This document shows positions 1 to 9,031 of a stretch of 64,000 bases of DNA, one piece after another. Below the pieces are notes generated by a model that saw only the letters and a program-made list of their open reading frames with translations, did no database searches and was not told the DNA's origin. The stretch covers positions 56,304 through 120,303 of the forward strand of contig NZ_QTJU01000013.1 of NCBI RefSeq assembly GCF_003412455.1, read 5' to 3'. Source of the stretch: Deminuibacter soli (lineage in GTDB: Bacteria > Bacteroidota > Bacteroidia > Chitinophagales > Chitinophagaceae). The translations under genes and the position numbers were made by a program. Within the stretch, counting starts at the first letter, position 1. Each line of letters opens with the position of its first letter.

Positions 1-207
1 CAGCAACCAGCTTAAGCCCATGAGCAGCAGGCTGCGCATGATGATACCAAAGACCATCCACAGTAAGCGGGCCCTGGGCTGCTGCGCCTTGGGCAGGCGG
101 CTCATGATGATACTAACGAAGATAACGTTGTCGATACCCAGCACAATTTCCAGTACTACCAGCACAAAAAAACTGATGATACTCTCGGCTGTAAATAAAT
201 GTTCCAT
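1..207 (-). CDS. TerC family integral membrane protein (N-terminal part, cut by window edge)
   Basis: Only the first 69 residues are in the window; the rest lies to the left. The start ATG is at 207 and the reading frame is open to base 1. The peptide begins MEHLFTAESIISFF and contains LEIVLGIDNVIF, the typical first-helix signature of TerC proteins, followed by SRLP and a second hydrophobic stretch near residues 50-69. TerC proteins are multi-pass inner-membrane proteins linked to metal-ion handling or tellurite resistance; the exact substrate of this one cannot be told. A -7 box lies 20-27 bases upstream of the start. Identification rests on the signature, so it is good for family but not for function. 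Confidence 0.85.
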   Translation of the reverse strand, partial: MEHLFTAESIISFFVLVVLEIVLGIDNVIFVSIIMSRLPKAQQPRARLLWMVFGIIMRSLLLMGLSWLL

Positions 208-226
208 GTCCAATTTTATAGATAAG

Positions 227-234
227 CAAATATA
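227..234 (-). promoter_or_regulatory. Bacteroidetes -7 box (TATATTTG) for the TerC gene
   Basis: On the minus strand this reads TATATTTG, matching the Bacteroidetes TAnnTTTG consensus. It would place the transcription start about 14 bases before the TerC ATG. No TTG was found at the expected -33 spacing, so the call rests on the -7 box and its position. Confidence 0.45.
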
Positions 235-426
235 GGCAACTCTGTATGCGTACCCACTGCCTGCCGGGAAGAGCGGCAAACATCTTTCTCACGAGCTGTT
301 TTTTATCACCGGGCAAATACTTTTGTGCAAATACGCAGAATGGCCTGCAGCTGCGGGGCGGCTCTTTACCAAACGGCGTTAAACAAGTATCTGCGCAGGC
401 AGTTTTCTTTTTACAAATGGTGATTC

Positions 427-541
427 AATGTCGTTAGTTAAGCATGATTTATATTTTACCGCTCCGGAGAAGTCCTATGGACAAAGAACACAAAGGGAAA
501 ACCCACAAAGTTCACAAAGGAGCCGTTAACTAAACGACATT
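427..541. repeat. Dispersed repeat copy 1 with terminal inverted repeats
   Basis: Outer arms AATGTCGTTAGTTAA (427-441) and TTAACTAAACGACATT (526-541) are inverted repeats with one extra base in the right arm. Between them, 455-531 holds a purine-rich core (CCGCTCCGGAG, then several AAAG units) whose reverse complement matches 43495-43573 along its length. The right arm ends on the pyrD stop codon, so the element abuts the gene's 3' end. It may be a small mobile repeat (MITE- or REP-like) or a long 3' hairpin of pyrD. The bases between 235 and 426 show no gene. Confidence 0.6.
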
Positions 542-1595
542 ACCGGTGATTCACCAGGTATTTGCCGATGTTTTTTACAATAGACGGGCCTTCGTAAATA
601 AAGCCTGTCCACACCTGTACCAGCGCTGCCCCTGCTTTAAATTTCTCTGCCGCATCTTCACCCGTAAATATGCCGCCGCTGGCAATAACCGGTATTTTTC
701 CCTGCAAGCCTTTGGTGAGGTATTGCAGCACCTCTGTAGCATGTTGTTGCACAGGCTTGCCGCTTAGTCCGCCGGCGCCGATATTTTGTACCTGTGCTGC
801 CGGCGTTTGCAGCCCTTCACGGCTGATGGTGGTATTGGTAGCCACCAATCCGCTCAGCTGTACTTCAAAAGCCAGGTCAATAATATCGTCGAGTTGTGCT
901 TCGGTTAAATCGGGCGCTATTTTCAGCAGCAGCGGTTTGGGCTGTGCATGGTTGTGGTTGAGTGTTTGCAGGTGCGACAAAATTTTGCGCAGCGAATCTT
1001 TTTCCTGCAGCTCGCGCAGGCCGGGGGTGTTGGGCGAGCTTACGTTTACCACGAAATAATCTACATGATCGAACAGGGTGGTAAAACAGATCTCGTAATC
1101 TTTCCAGGCGTCTTCGTTAGGTGTAACCTTGTTTTTACCAATGTTGCCGCCAACAATCATGCGGCCCGGCCTGCTACCGTTTTTGTGTTGCCACTGCTGC
1201 AAGCGGGCGGCAATCACTTTTACGCCGTGGTTGTTAAAGCCCATGCGGTTAACCAGCGCCTTATCGGCCGGTAAGCGAAACAGGCGGGGCTTATCGTTAC
1301 CATCCTGCGGCAGGGGCGTAACCGTGCCTATTTCTACAAAGCCGAAACCCAGCGCTTCCAGCTCCTGCAGGTACAGGGCATTTTTATCGAAGCCTGCACC
1401 CAAACCAATAGGGTTGCTGAAATTGAGGCCAAACACTTCGCGCTCCAGTTGCGGATGTTTGTATTGAAAGGCAGATTGTATTAACCCGCGCACCAAACCT
1501 GCATTGCAGCCGCTGCGCAGCATATTCATGGAAAAATAATGAACATCTTCTGTAGGAAAATTGAATAATATGCTGCGGATAAGCGGGTATAACAT
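540..1595 (-). CDS. pyrD: Dihydroorotate dehydrogenase (quinone), class 2
   Basis: Oxidises dihydroorotate to orotate with a quinone acceptor at the inner membrane, the fourth step of UMP synthesis. The chosen start gives a 351-residue protein beginning MLYPLIRSILFNF, the usual N-terminal membrane-association helix of class 2 enzymes; an in-frame ATG 30 bases upstream would add ten atypical residues. Visible hallmarks are GLGAGFDKNA, the FMN-site MGFNNHG, the catalytic-serine region NVSSPNTPG, KIAPDLT, NTTISRE and GGLSGKP near the C terminus. Length is normal for the family. The neighbour on the same strand (DD-peptidase, stop at 1667) is 71 bases upstream and unrelated, so pyrD may be monocistronic. 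Confidence 0.96.
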   Translation of the reverse strand: MLYPLIRSILFNFPTEDVHYFSMNMLRSGCNAGLVRGLIQSAFQYKHPQLEREVFGLNFSNPIGLGAGFDKNALYLQELEALGFGFVEIGTVTPLPQDGNDKPRLFRLPADKALVNRMGFNNHGVKVIAARLQQWQHKNGSRPGRMIVGGNIGKNKVTPNEDAWKDYEICFTTLFDHVDYFVVNVSSPNTPGLRELQEKDSLRKILSHLQTLNHNHAQPKPLLLKIAPDLTEAQLDDIIDLAFEVQLSGLVATNTTISREGLQTPAAQVQNIGAGGLSGKPVQQHATEVLQYLTKGLQGKIPVIASGGIFTGEDAAEKFKAGAALVQVWTGFIYEGPSIVKNIGKYLVNHR

Positions 1596-1666
1596 GGCGC
1601 GAAGATAAATGAAAAACGCCATCACCCTAACCGGGCAACGGCGCTTGCACCTGCAGGAAAATTATT

Positions 1667-2953
1667 TTAATACTTCTCGTAAATGCCGGTTAAAAAGGTT
1701 TCAATCAAATGCCTGATGGCGCTTGCCTGCCCCATATGGTTGTTCACGATGATGGAGAAAATATATGTCTTGTGTTTTTTGGTAACCAGGTAACCGCTCA
1801 GTGCCAGGTTATTGCTCAGCGTACCTGTTTTCGCAAAAATAGCACCCTGCAGTTTTGGGTAATAACCACCAAGCGTACCCGTGTTGCCGGTGGGCAGGAT
1901 GGCGCTGATGCGGTTAAAGCCAAAGGATTGTTTGATTTTGTTGAGCACCGTTACCAGGTCTTGCGGGGAAAACAGGTTGTACCGGCTAAGGCCGCTTCCA
2001 TCTACCCATTTGGGGCGCTGGGGCAGATCGTTTAAATCGGTTTTCAGCAAGGTGTCAATAATGCGGGCATCACTCATTACACCCAGTTTTTCGTTGCTTA
2101 CCATGAGCAGGGTTTGTTCTGCAAAAAAGTTATCGCTGCGGTGCATGGTAATTTTCAGCAAGGAATCGGTAGGCTGTGAGTGAATTAATTTGGTGGCGCC
2201 GGCAGGCAGTTGCGGCTGCACAGTAACCCTGCCGTTCAGCTGCTGGTTTAAAATGGCCGCCGTTCCCTGCAGCCCGTTGGTAACAAAAGGAATGGCGTCT
2301 GCCGTAAATGCCTGCTGTGAAGCTACGGTGTAAAACAGGTTGCTGTTGCGTGAGCGGTGCAGGCTGTATTTGTTTTGTGTACTATTGGTTGCGTATACAA
2401 CCGAATCGGTAAACAAGGCAGGCAAGGCAGTACGGCCCTTCCATACGGTGATATTACCATACACAGGCATGGGACTTCTTTCGGCCATATAACTGGCTTC
2501 GTAATCATCCCATGTCCAGCCGTAGCCAAAAGCATGATCCTGCCACTGGCTGCTGCCCAATACAATTTTCTTGTTGCTGCCCTGTAAAAAATCCATTACC
2601 GGGTGCTGTTTAAAATCCGGGCTTAACAGGGTTGGGTCTGCAGTGGGTTGTGCATAAATGGCTTGCACGTCTTCTGCATAACGCAGCCCGGGCAGACTGT
2701 CGCCCAGGTATTTCATGGCTGCATAACAGGTAAATAACTTGGTATTGCTGGCCGGTACAAAATATTTATCGCCCTGGTAATTGTACACAAACTGCTGCGT
2801 GGCCGCATCCATAATACTGATGCCGACATGCGCCGTATTCAGCGGCTGCTGTTGCACCAGGTGTTGGGCTGAACGGTTTATTCGTTTTGATACAGAACAG
2901 GAACACAGCAGCACACTGGCTGCTGAAAACAGTACGTAATTCATTTTTATCAT
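1667..2953 (-). CDS. dacB: D-alanyl-D-alanine carboxypeptidase/endopeptidase, PBP4 type (peptidase S13), lipoprotein
   Basis: A periplasmic low-molecular-mass penicillin-binding protein that trims or opens peptidoglycan cross-links. The three active-site motifs of the serine penicillin-recognising fold are all present: SNTK (Ser69 and Lys72), SDN in HRSDNFFAEQ, and KTG in FAKTGTLSNN. The N terminus is a short hydrophobic segment ending LCSC, so Cys19 is a likely lipidation site and the protein should be anchored in the outer membrane. Length (428 aa) fits S13 enzymes. An alternative start three codons in (MNYV) is equally possible. Transcribed away from the M13 peptidase, with the two starts 93 bases apart. 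Confidence 0.93.
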   Translation of the reverse strand: MIKMNYVLFSAASVLLCSCSVSKRINRSAQHLVQQQPLNTAHVGISIMDAATQQFVYNYQGDKYFVPASNTKLFTCYAAMKYLGDSLPGLRYAEDVQAIYAQPTADPTLLSPDFKQHPVMDFLQGSNKKIVLGSSQWQDHAFGYGWTWDDYEASYMAERSPMPVYGNITVWKGRTALPALFTDSVVYATNSTQNKYSLHRSRNSNLFYTVASQQAFTADAIPFVTNGLQGTAAILNQQLNGRVTVQPQLPAGATKLIHSQPTDSLLKITMHRSDNFFAEQTLLMVSNEKLGVMSDARIIDTLLKTDLNDLPQRPKWVDGSGLSRYNLFSPQDLVTVLNKIKQSFGFNRISAILPTGNTGTLGGYYPKLQGAIFAKTGTLSNNLALSGYLVTKKHKTYIFSIIVNNHMGQASAIRHLIETFLTGIYEKY

Positions 2954-3046
2954 AGCATATTCACCTAGGGATTACCAACTTTCATCCAAATATCTGCAAG
3001 GCAATACGTTAAAACAATATTTTTAATGCCCGTATAAATTTTATCA

Positions 3047-5089
3047 ATGAAAGTACAACTTCCCCATCACTGGCTCACCGGCATATTGCTGCTTGCCGGC
3101 ACAACGGCTATAGCCGGACCAGGTAAAAAAACAACTGAAAAGCAAGCCTATATTGACAAAAACAATATGGACGCCGAGGTAAAACCCGGTGATAATTTTT
3201 ACAGCTACGCCAATGGCGCCTGGGTAAAAAGCAACCCGGTTCCGGGTTCTAAAACCCGCTGGGGCAGTTTTGACGTGTTGCGTGAAGAAAGCTCCAAACG
3301 CCTGCGCAACCTGCTGGAAACTGCCACCCAAAACGGGAAAGACCGCAATGCACAGATGATCGGTGATTTTTATGCCAGCGGTATGGACAGCGCCGCCATT
3401 GAAGCCAAAGGCATTCAGCCCATTAAAGCCGAGCTGGATAAAATAACTGCCATCAGCGATGTAAACGGTTTGCTTACCGCATTCGCCAGCCTGCGTACAC
3501 AGGGTTATGGCGCGCCTTTGTTTGGCATGTTCATTGGACAGGACCGTAAAAATGTAACCGCATACATTCCGCAGATAAGCCAGGGTGGTACTTCCCTGCC
3601 AGACAGGGATTATTACCTGAAAGATGACGGCCGCAGCATGAAAATACGTACCGCTTACCGCACCCACCTGGAGCACATGTTTGCATTGAGCGGAGAAAAT
3701 GCAACTGCCGCAGCTGCCAGCGCCGATGCCGTAATACGTATTGAAACCGCACTGGCCAAAGCACAGCTGAGCCGCGTGGAAATGCGCGACCCATATAAAA
3801 CATATAACAAATTCGCCGTAAAAGACCTCGCTACTTTAACACCGGGCTGGGACTGGAAAGACCTGTTTACCAAAATGCAGGTACAAACCGGAGACAGTGT
3901 GCTGGTGAACAATCCGCAGTTTGTAAAAACAGCCGACGCCCTGCTGAGCGCTGTGCCGCTGCACGAGTGGAAGGCTTACCTGCACTGGAGCATTTTGAAA
4001 AGTGCGGCGCCTTACCTGAGCAGCGCCTTTGTAAACGAAGCATTTTCTTTTAACCAGGTATTGACCGGCCAGAAAGAACAAACACCACGCTGGCAACGCA
4101 TGAGCGGACTGATTGACAACAATCTTGGCGATTTGCTGGGCCAGCTGTACGTGGCGCAATATTTTAAACCCGAGGCCAAGCAAAGAATGCTCGACCTGGT
4201 GAACAACCTGCAAGCCACTTTCTCAGAGCGCATTAAACGCCTGAGCTGGATGAGTGATGAAACCAAACAGCGCGCGCAGGAAAAGCTGCAGGCATTCACC
4301 AAAAAAATTGCCTACCCCGATACCTGGAAGACGTATGACGGTGTTACCATTACGCGCAACGATTTTCTAAGCAACGTACACAGCTGTGCGGTATGGCAAT
4401 ACAATTATATGGTAAACCGCATGGGCAAACCGGTTGACAGAACCGAATGGGGTATGACGCCGCCAACCATTAACGCCTATTATAACCCGTCTAACAACGA
4501 AATCGCTTTCCCGGCGGGCATTTTACAGTTCCCGTTCTTTGATTTTGGTGCAGATGACGCCGTAAACTACGGTGGTATTGGTGCAGTAATTGGTCATGAA
4601 ATGACGCACGGTTTCGACGACCAGGGACGCCAGTATGCAGCTGATGGCAACCTGAAAGACTGGTGGACAAAGGCAGACGCAGACAAATTCAAGGCAAAGG
4701 CCGATGAAATCGTGAAGCAATACGATGCATTCAAAGTGCTCGATACGTTGCATGTAAACGGAAAATTAACTTTAGGCGAAAACCTGGCCGATCTTGGCGG
4801 TTTAAACATCGCTTACGAAGCCTTTACCAAAACGCCCGAGTTTAAGGAAGGCAAGAAAATAGACGGATTCACTCCCACCCAGCGCTTTTTCCTGAGCTGG
4901 GCACAGGTTTGGCGCAGCAATGCATTACCTGAAACACAGGCGCAGCTGTTGCTCACCGACCCTCATTCACCCGGAGAAGCACGAGCCAATTGTCCGATTG
5001 TAAATATTGATGCCTGGTACGACGCATTTAGTGTGCAGCCGGGAGATAAAATGTATAAACCCAAAGAACAACGCACTCAAATCTGGTAG
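3047..5089 (+). CDS. M13 family metallopeptidase (neprilysin/PepO-like), secreted
   Basis: Zinc endopeptidase of the neprilysin clan, which cleaves small peptides. It has a signal peptide (hydrophobic run at residues 9-23 followed by GPGKK), the M13 N-terminal lobe, then the catalytic lobe with NAYYNP near 476-481, the zinc site HEMTH at 517-521 and ENLAD at 578-582 supplying the third zinc ligand and an active-site Asp. The C-terminal stretch ends in a tryptophan (RTQIW), as is usual in M13. Length 680 aa is full. It is expected in the periplasm or on the cell surface. The gene is followed at once by a strong hairpin terminator and appears to be a single-gene unit. Confidence 0.95.
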   Translation: MKVQLPHHWLTGILLLAGTTAIAGPGKKTTEKQAYIDKNNMDAEVKPGDNFYSYANGAWVKSNPVPGSKTRWGSFDVLREESSKRLRNLLETATQNGKDRNAQMIGDFYASGMDSAAIEAKGIQPIKAELDKITAISDVNGLLTAFASLRTQGYGAPLFGMFIGQDRKNVTAYIPQISQGGTSLPDRDYYLKDDGRSMKIRTAYRTHLEHMFALSGENATAAAASADAVIRIETALAKAQLSRVEMRDPYKTYNKFAVKDLATLTPGWDWKDLFTKMQVQTGDSVLVNNPQFVKTADALLSAVPLHEWKAYLHWSILKSAAPYLSSAFVNEAFSFNQVLTGQKEQTPRWQRMSGLIDNNLGDLLGQLYVAQYFKPEAKQRMLDLVNNLQATFSERIKRLSWMSDETKQRAQEKLQAFTKKIAYPDTWKTYDGVTITRNDFLSNVHSCAVWQYNYMVNRMGKPVDRTEWGMTPPTINAYYNPSNNEIAFPAGILQFPFFDFGADDAVNYGGIGAVIGHEMTHGFDDQGRQYAADGNLKDWWTKADADKFKAKADEIVKQYDAFKVLDTLHVNGKLTLGENLADLGGLNIAYEAFTKTPEFKEGKKIDGFTPTQRFFLSWAQVWRSNALPETQAQLLLTDPHSPGEARANCPIVNIDAWYDAFSVQPGDKMYKPKEQRTQIW

Positions 5090-5110
5090 ATAGAGTGGTC
5101 ACCCCCAAAG

Positions 5111-5138
5111 AATCCGGTTTTATACCGGATTTTTTTAT
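5111..5138 (+). terminator. Rho-independent terminator after the M13 peptidase gene
   Basis: AATCCGGT-TTTAT-ACCGGATT hairpin followed by a run of Ts ending in the stop region of the convergent arginase-like gene. It lies 22 bases after the M13 stop codon. Confidence 0.85.
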
Positions 5139-5139
5139 T

Positions 5140-6282
5140 TTAACTCCTCTCCATCGCGCGCAGCCATCTTTCGGGGATGTCGTTGTTGGCGGCGGTTACA
5201 TAATCACGGTAACTGCAGGCGATATAGGTTTCATCGGGCAGCTGCATCCACCAGCGGCCTGTTTTTTTGCTTTGCAAAAAGGTGGCTTCCAGTTCGGCAA
5301 AAGCCAGTTTAAATTCATTGAAATGGTGGTTGGCACTCATCGGCGCTTCTTCCTTGCCTTTCAGCACACCATCCATCAGGTACCACAACATATGGCTTAT
5401 TTGTTTGGCAGTAAGCTCATACTCATCCTGCGAAGGCAGGTAGCCGTAAATGCCGATGGTATCAATAGTGGGGCTCATACCGGCATACTGCATCAGCGTG
5501 CAGGCTTCTTCACCGGTAAAACCGTTGGGCGTAAGCCTGTTGGCAGGTGCATGACAATGCTGTATGGCAGCAATATCAAAACTGAACATATTGGCGTTGC
5601 GGATAACCGGTTCAATTTCTTCAATATGCTCTTTTACACGGCCTACCCTGAAACAGTCGAACCGCAGTTTGTCAATAGTTTCGAGCATGTGCGGGTGCAC
5701 CAGGTAGCTCTGGAAACCGATATGGCTGTAATGCCTGATGTAGTTAGGTTCTGAAGTAAGCATGCTGAGCATGAAATTATCTGCCGGCACCACGCTGTCG
5801 AAATCCATATCAATACGTGCATCTACACAGGCCACTTCAATAATTTTTTCTGCCGCAGCATACACCTGGTACTGACCGATGGTAACATCGTGCGAGCCGC
5901 CGAGTATCACCACCCGTTTGCCGTGCGATACCAGTTCGGTTACCACTGCGCGCAGGGCAGCATAGCTATCGGCCAGGGTAGCACCTGCCTTTACATTACC
6001 CACATCGGCCACGTGCACATCCTGGTGCCAGTGATACAGGCTGTAGAATATTTTACGTACCGCATCGGGCGCACTTGTACCGCTGGCGGGTATACCGCCG
6101 CCCCTGTTTTCGCCACAACCTACAAGTACAATATCAATACCGGTTAAATCGGGGAACTGTTCTTCATACACGGCAATATGTTTTCCCAATTGCACGTCGC
6201 GGAAACCCTCATCGTTCGATAATTCGTACGTGTTCACAGGTTCCAGAAAATCTATAATGGTTTCTATCGAAGGGAATGACAT
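5140..6282 (-). CDS. Arginase/formimidoylglutamase-fold protein with incomplete metal site
   Basis: The fold of the ureohydrolase family (arginase, agmatinase, formimidoylglutamase) is recognisable from VILGGSHDVT (His131), the VDARID strand (154-158) and SFDIAAI (234-240). Family enzymes hold two Mn2+ with GGxH, DAHxD and SxDxD ligands. Here His131, Asp154, Asp158 and Asp236 are kept, but the second motif has Arg156 in place of His and the third has Ala238 in place of Asp, so two of the six usual ligands are missing. It may bind a single metal, act on another substrate, or have a non-catalytic role. Bacteroidetes homologues are usually annotated as formimidoylglutamase; that activity should not be assumed here. 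The 380 aa length is greater than most arginases (about 300). Confidence 0.8.
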   Translation of the reverse strand: MSFPSIETIIDFLEPVNTYELSNDEGFRDVQLGKHIAVYEEQFPDLTGIDIVLVGCGENRGGGIPASGTSAPDAVRKIFYSLYHWHQDVHVADVGNVKAGATLADSYAALRAVVTELVSHGKRVVILGGSHDVTIGQYQVYAAAEKIIEVACVDARIDMDFDSVVPADNFMLSMLTSEPNYIRHYSHIGFQSYLVHPHMLETIDKLRFDCFRVGRVKEHIEEIEPVIRNANMFSFDIAAIQHCHAPANRLTPNGFTGEEACTLMQYAGMSPTIDTIGIYGYLPSQDEYELTAKQISHMLWYLMDGVLKGKEEAPMSANHHFNEFKLAFAELEATFLQSKKTGRWWMQLPDETYIACSYRDYVTAANNDIPERWLRAMERS

Positions 6283-6410
6283 GCCGCAAACTTACATGAT
6301 TACGGCAATTTTTTCGCATTCTGACTGCGCACCCTGTTCAAACCACCTCTTCAAACGGTATCTTAACCGCTCATTAACCATCTGCTGAAGCAACACATTG
6401 TCACTACAAT

Positions 6411-6418
6411 TATATTTG
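6411..6418 (+). promoter_or_regulatory. -7 box (TATATTTG) for the BatD gene
   Basis: Perfect TAnnTTTG match whose last base is only six bases before the BatD start codon, implying transcription begins at or next to the ATG (a leaderless or near-leaderless message). No convincing TTG at -33 was found. Confidence 0.45.
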
Positions 6419-6424
6419 TAATGC

Positions 6425-8245
6425 ATGATACGTCCATCCTACTTTATCAGTTGTCTCGTGTTGATCTTTGCACTGTTCCGGGCACAGGGCCAAACCGGTT
6501 TTACGGTGTCTGTTTCGGCTGCAAAAATCTACAGGAACGATGCCATCCGTGTTGAATACAAGGTAACCAATGGCAATGATGTGCGCGATTTTGTTGCACC
6601 GCAGTTTGTGGGGTGGAACATTATCTCGGGCCCCTCTTTTGCCCAGCAGGAAACGTATGTGAACGGCCAGGGCAGCCGCTCGAGCAGTTACATTTTTGAC
6701 CTGATGCCTGCACAGGCCGGTAAACTGAAAGTACCCGGCACTACCATTACGGCAGACAATAAGCAGTACACCTGCCAGTCGACCGTTGTTAACGTAATGG
6801 ATAAAGACAATCCTTCACCGCAGAACAACAATGCAGGCAATTCACCTTTTCCCCTGCAACGCCTGTTTAACGACAACGATGTACAGGATGACGACCCGTT
6901 TTTACGTGACCCCGTACTGAAAAACGGGGAAACACCTGATAAGAAAATGCGCGACAATGTATTTGTAAAACTGCATGTAAGCGCTACCACCTGTTATGCC
7001 GGCGAGCCCATACTGGTAGAATACAAACTGTACACCGCCATACGCATACAGCCCAGGATTAAACGCCAGCCTGCATTCTCGGGTTGCAGTGTAACAGAAA
7101 TGACGACAGATGAAGCATCTCCTGCTGAAAAAATAAATGGTAAACTGTACCGCGTAATCATGGTACGCAAAGTACAGCTGGTGCCTTTGCAGCAAGGCGA
7201 TTTGCCGCTGGATACTGCTTCTGTTGCCTGCGATGCAGATTTTTTAGTAGCAGGCAACCCCGGCAATATGCAGCCCTTCTCGGCAACGTTCAGCAGTCAA
7301 CCGGTGACCATACATGTAAAACCCCTGCCCGATAAAAACAAACCCGCCGATTTCTCGGGTATTGTTGGTCATTTCAATATGCAGGCCACTGCACTGAACC
7401 CGGATGTGCCAGCAGGAGAAAACAATACCCTGCAGCTGAGCATTGAAGGCCGCGGCAATATTACCGGTGTACCCTTACCCAATATTAACTGGCCTGCCGG
7501 TGTAGATCATTTTGAGCCGGTGCAGCAAGACAATATCGACAAACTGAATTTCCCGGTGCGCGGCATCAAAACCTACAATATTCCTTTCCTGGGTTCAAAA
7601 GAAGGCAATGCAGTAATACCGGCCATCAGCTTTAATTATTTTGATCCTGAAAAAGGCAGTTATGAAGTGGTGCATACAGATAGTATTCCACTCCATTTCA
7701 GCAGGGCGGTAAAACATAGCCTGAAAGACAACCCTGCGATTATTACAGAAGATTTTACCACGCGGAAATATATCTGGATTGTACCGGTGATTGCCGTTGC
7801 CGTATTACTTGCCTGGTGGGTGATGACACGCCGTGATAAAAAGGCCAAACAACCTGCCGCAGCCTCCGCTGCTACCGCACAGGCACCTGCACAAACACCT
7901 GCCGCACCTGTTACGGCTAAACCGGTTGTACCGGTAACCGTTACCCCGACTGATTTTTCGGCAGCAGCTTCGAGATTGAACAATGAGCCTGACATACGGG
8001 AGTTTTATAACCGTGCGCGTAAGCTGCTTACGTTGGCATTGCAGGAGAAACTGGACATGCCCCATGCAGGCACCCACCAGCTGTTGGACGCTTTGCGGCA
8101 GCAACATGGCGATAGCCTGGTACAGCAATGCGCCGGCTTGTATGCACAATTTGATATGGCCTTGTATGCCTCTGCCTTACATGAAGACAGCCGGCCACAG
8201 GTAATGGCACAGCTGCAGCATATTATTCAGCAGTTGAAGGCATAA
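6425..8245 (+). CDS. BatD family protein (aerotolerance-related membrane protein)
   Basis: A 606-residue exported protein: signal peptide at residues 1-22, a large periplasmic beta-rich region with FTVSVSAAKIYRND near the start (typical BatD opening), one transmembrane helix near 449-468 (VPVIAVAVLLAWWVM), an Ala/Pro-rich cytoplasmic linker (about 475-505) and a C-terminal helical domain with FYNRARKLLTLALQEKL. BatD normally works with BatA, BatB and BatC, von Willebrand/TPR proteins of the Bacteroides aerotolerance cluster, but none is adjacent here. The gene stands alone, divergent from the arginase-like gene and convergent with the response regulator. Function in aerotolerance is family knowledge and is not well settled. 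Confidence 0.85.
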   Translation: MIRPSYFISCLVLIFALFRAQGQTGFTVSVSAAKIYRNDAIRVEYKVTNGNDVRDFVAPQFVGWNIISGPSFAQQETYVNGQGSRSSSYIFDLMPAQAGKLKVPGTTITADNKQYTCQSTVVNVMDKDNPSPQNNNAGNSPFPLQRLFNDNDVQDDDPFLRDPVLKNGETPDKKMRDNVFVKLHVSATTCYAGEPILVEYKLYTAIRIQPRIKRQPAFSGCSVTEMTTDEASPAEKINGKLYRVIMVRKVQLVPLQQGDLPLDTASVACDADFLVAGNPGNMQPFSATFSSQPVTIHVKPLPDKNKPADFSGIVGHFNMQATALNPDVPAGENNTLQLSIEGRGNITGVPLPNINWPAGVDHFEPVQQDNIDKLNFPVRGIKTYNIPFLGSKEGNAVIPAISFNYFDPEKGSYEVVHTDSIPLHFSRAVKHSLKDNPAIITEDFTTRKYIWIVPVIAVAVLLAWWVMTRRDKKAKQPAAASAATAQAPAQTPAAPVTAKPVVPVTVTPTDFSAAASRLNNEPDIREFYNRARKLLTLALQEKLDMPHAGTHQLLDALRQQHGDSLVQQCAGLYAQFDMALYASALHEDSRPQVMAQLQHIIQQLKA

Positions 8246-8283
8246 CTTCCCGGGCAACCAGGTTATTACCGTAATGACTTTTG

Positions 8284-8991
8284 TTAATCGCTGTATTTGT
8301 ACCCTACGCCGCGAACGGAATGGAAATGGCGGGGACTGCGGCTGTCCTGCTCAAAGTATTTGCGGAAATTGAGAATAAAGTTATCGATGGTGCGGGTGGT
8401 TGGGTAAACGTTGTAGCCCCATACTACCTGTAAAATCTTTTCGCGTGTTACCACCTCGTTTTTGTTTTCAATAAGCAGCTTCAGCAGCATGGCTTCTTTT
8501 TTACTGAGCTGTACTTTCTGCCCGTTCCAGGTGGTGGCTTCCTGTGCATTGAAGTCGATGGTATTGTCGCCAAAGCTGTAAATATTGCCGATGCTTTCGC
8601 GATCCTGCAGTTTCTTGTTTTTCTGTATCAGCTTTTCTACGCGCAACAGCAACTCTTCGAGGTTAAACGGCTTGGTAAGGTAATCATCGGCGCCTTTTTT
8701 TAAACCCAGCACACGGTCTGCACTGCTGTCTTTTGCGCTGAGCATGAGAATAGGCACGTCAATGTGCTGCACGCGTACGCTTTCTGCCACGCTGATGCCA
8801 TCCAGCTCAGGCAGCATGATATCGAGGATAATGAGATCAAAATATTCATTGCCCACGGCTTTCAGGGCCTCGTTGCCATTAAAGGCCGAAGTAATGGTGT
8901 AGCCATCTATTTCAAGGTTCAGCTTTAGTGCTTCATGCAGGTTTTCTTCGTCTTCTACCAGTAATATATTGCCTTTTGTATCCTTACTCAT
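8284..8991 (-). CDS. OmpR-family response regulator
   Basis: Receiver domain at residues 1-120 with acidic pocket Glu13/Asp14, phosphoacceptor Asp57 in ILDIMLPELDG, Ser85 and Lys107 (LTKPF). A winged-helix DNA-binding domain follows (about 135-235, ending RGVGYKYSD, the wing typical of OmpR/PhoB regulators). It is the last gene of a two-gene unit with the histidine kinase 40 bases upstream, so the two almost certainly form a phosphorelay pair. The arrangement resembles the RprX/RprY pairs of Bacteroides. The signal and target genes cannot be read from the sequence. Confidence 0.95.
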   Translation of the reverse strand: MSKDTKGNILLVEDEENLHEALKLNLEIDGYTITSAFNGNEALKAVGNEYFDLIILDIMLPELDGISVAESVRVQHIDVPILMLSAKDSSADRVLGLKKGADDYLTKPFNLEELLLRVEKLIQKNKKLQDRESIGNIYSFGDNTIDFNAQEATTWNGQKVQLSKKEAMLLKLLIENKNEVVTREKILQVVWGYNVYPTTRTIDNFILNFRKYFEQDSRSPRHFHSVRGVGYKYSD

Positions 8992-9031
8992 ATGTTTTGT
9001 TTATTGCCTTCCTGTTGCAGTTGACTATGCA

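Noticed and set aside
3044..3676. 210-residue minus-strand frame opposite the M13 peptidase
   Set aside because: The plus-strand gene carries an intact zinc site; the opposite frame has no recognisable domain.
5095..5754. 219-residue plus-strand reading frame opposite the arginase-like gene
   Set aside because: It lies entirely over the well-supported gene on the other strand, its protein has no family features and an atypical composition.
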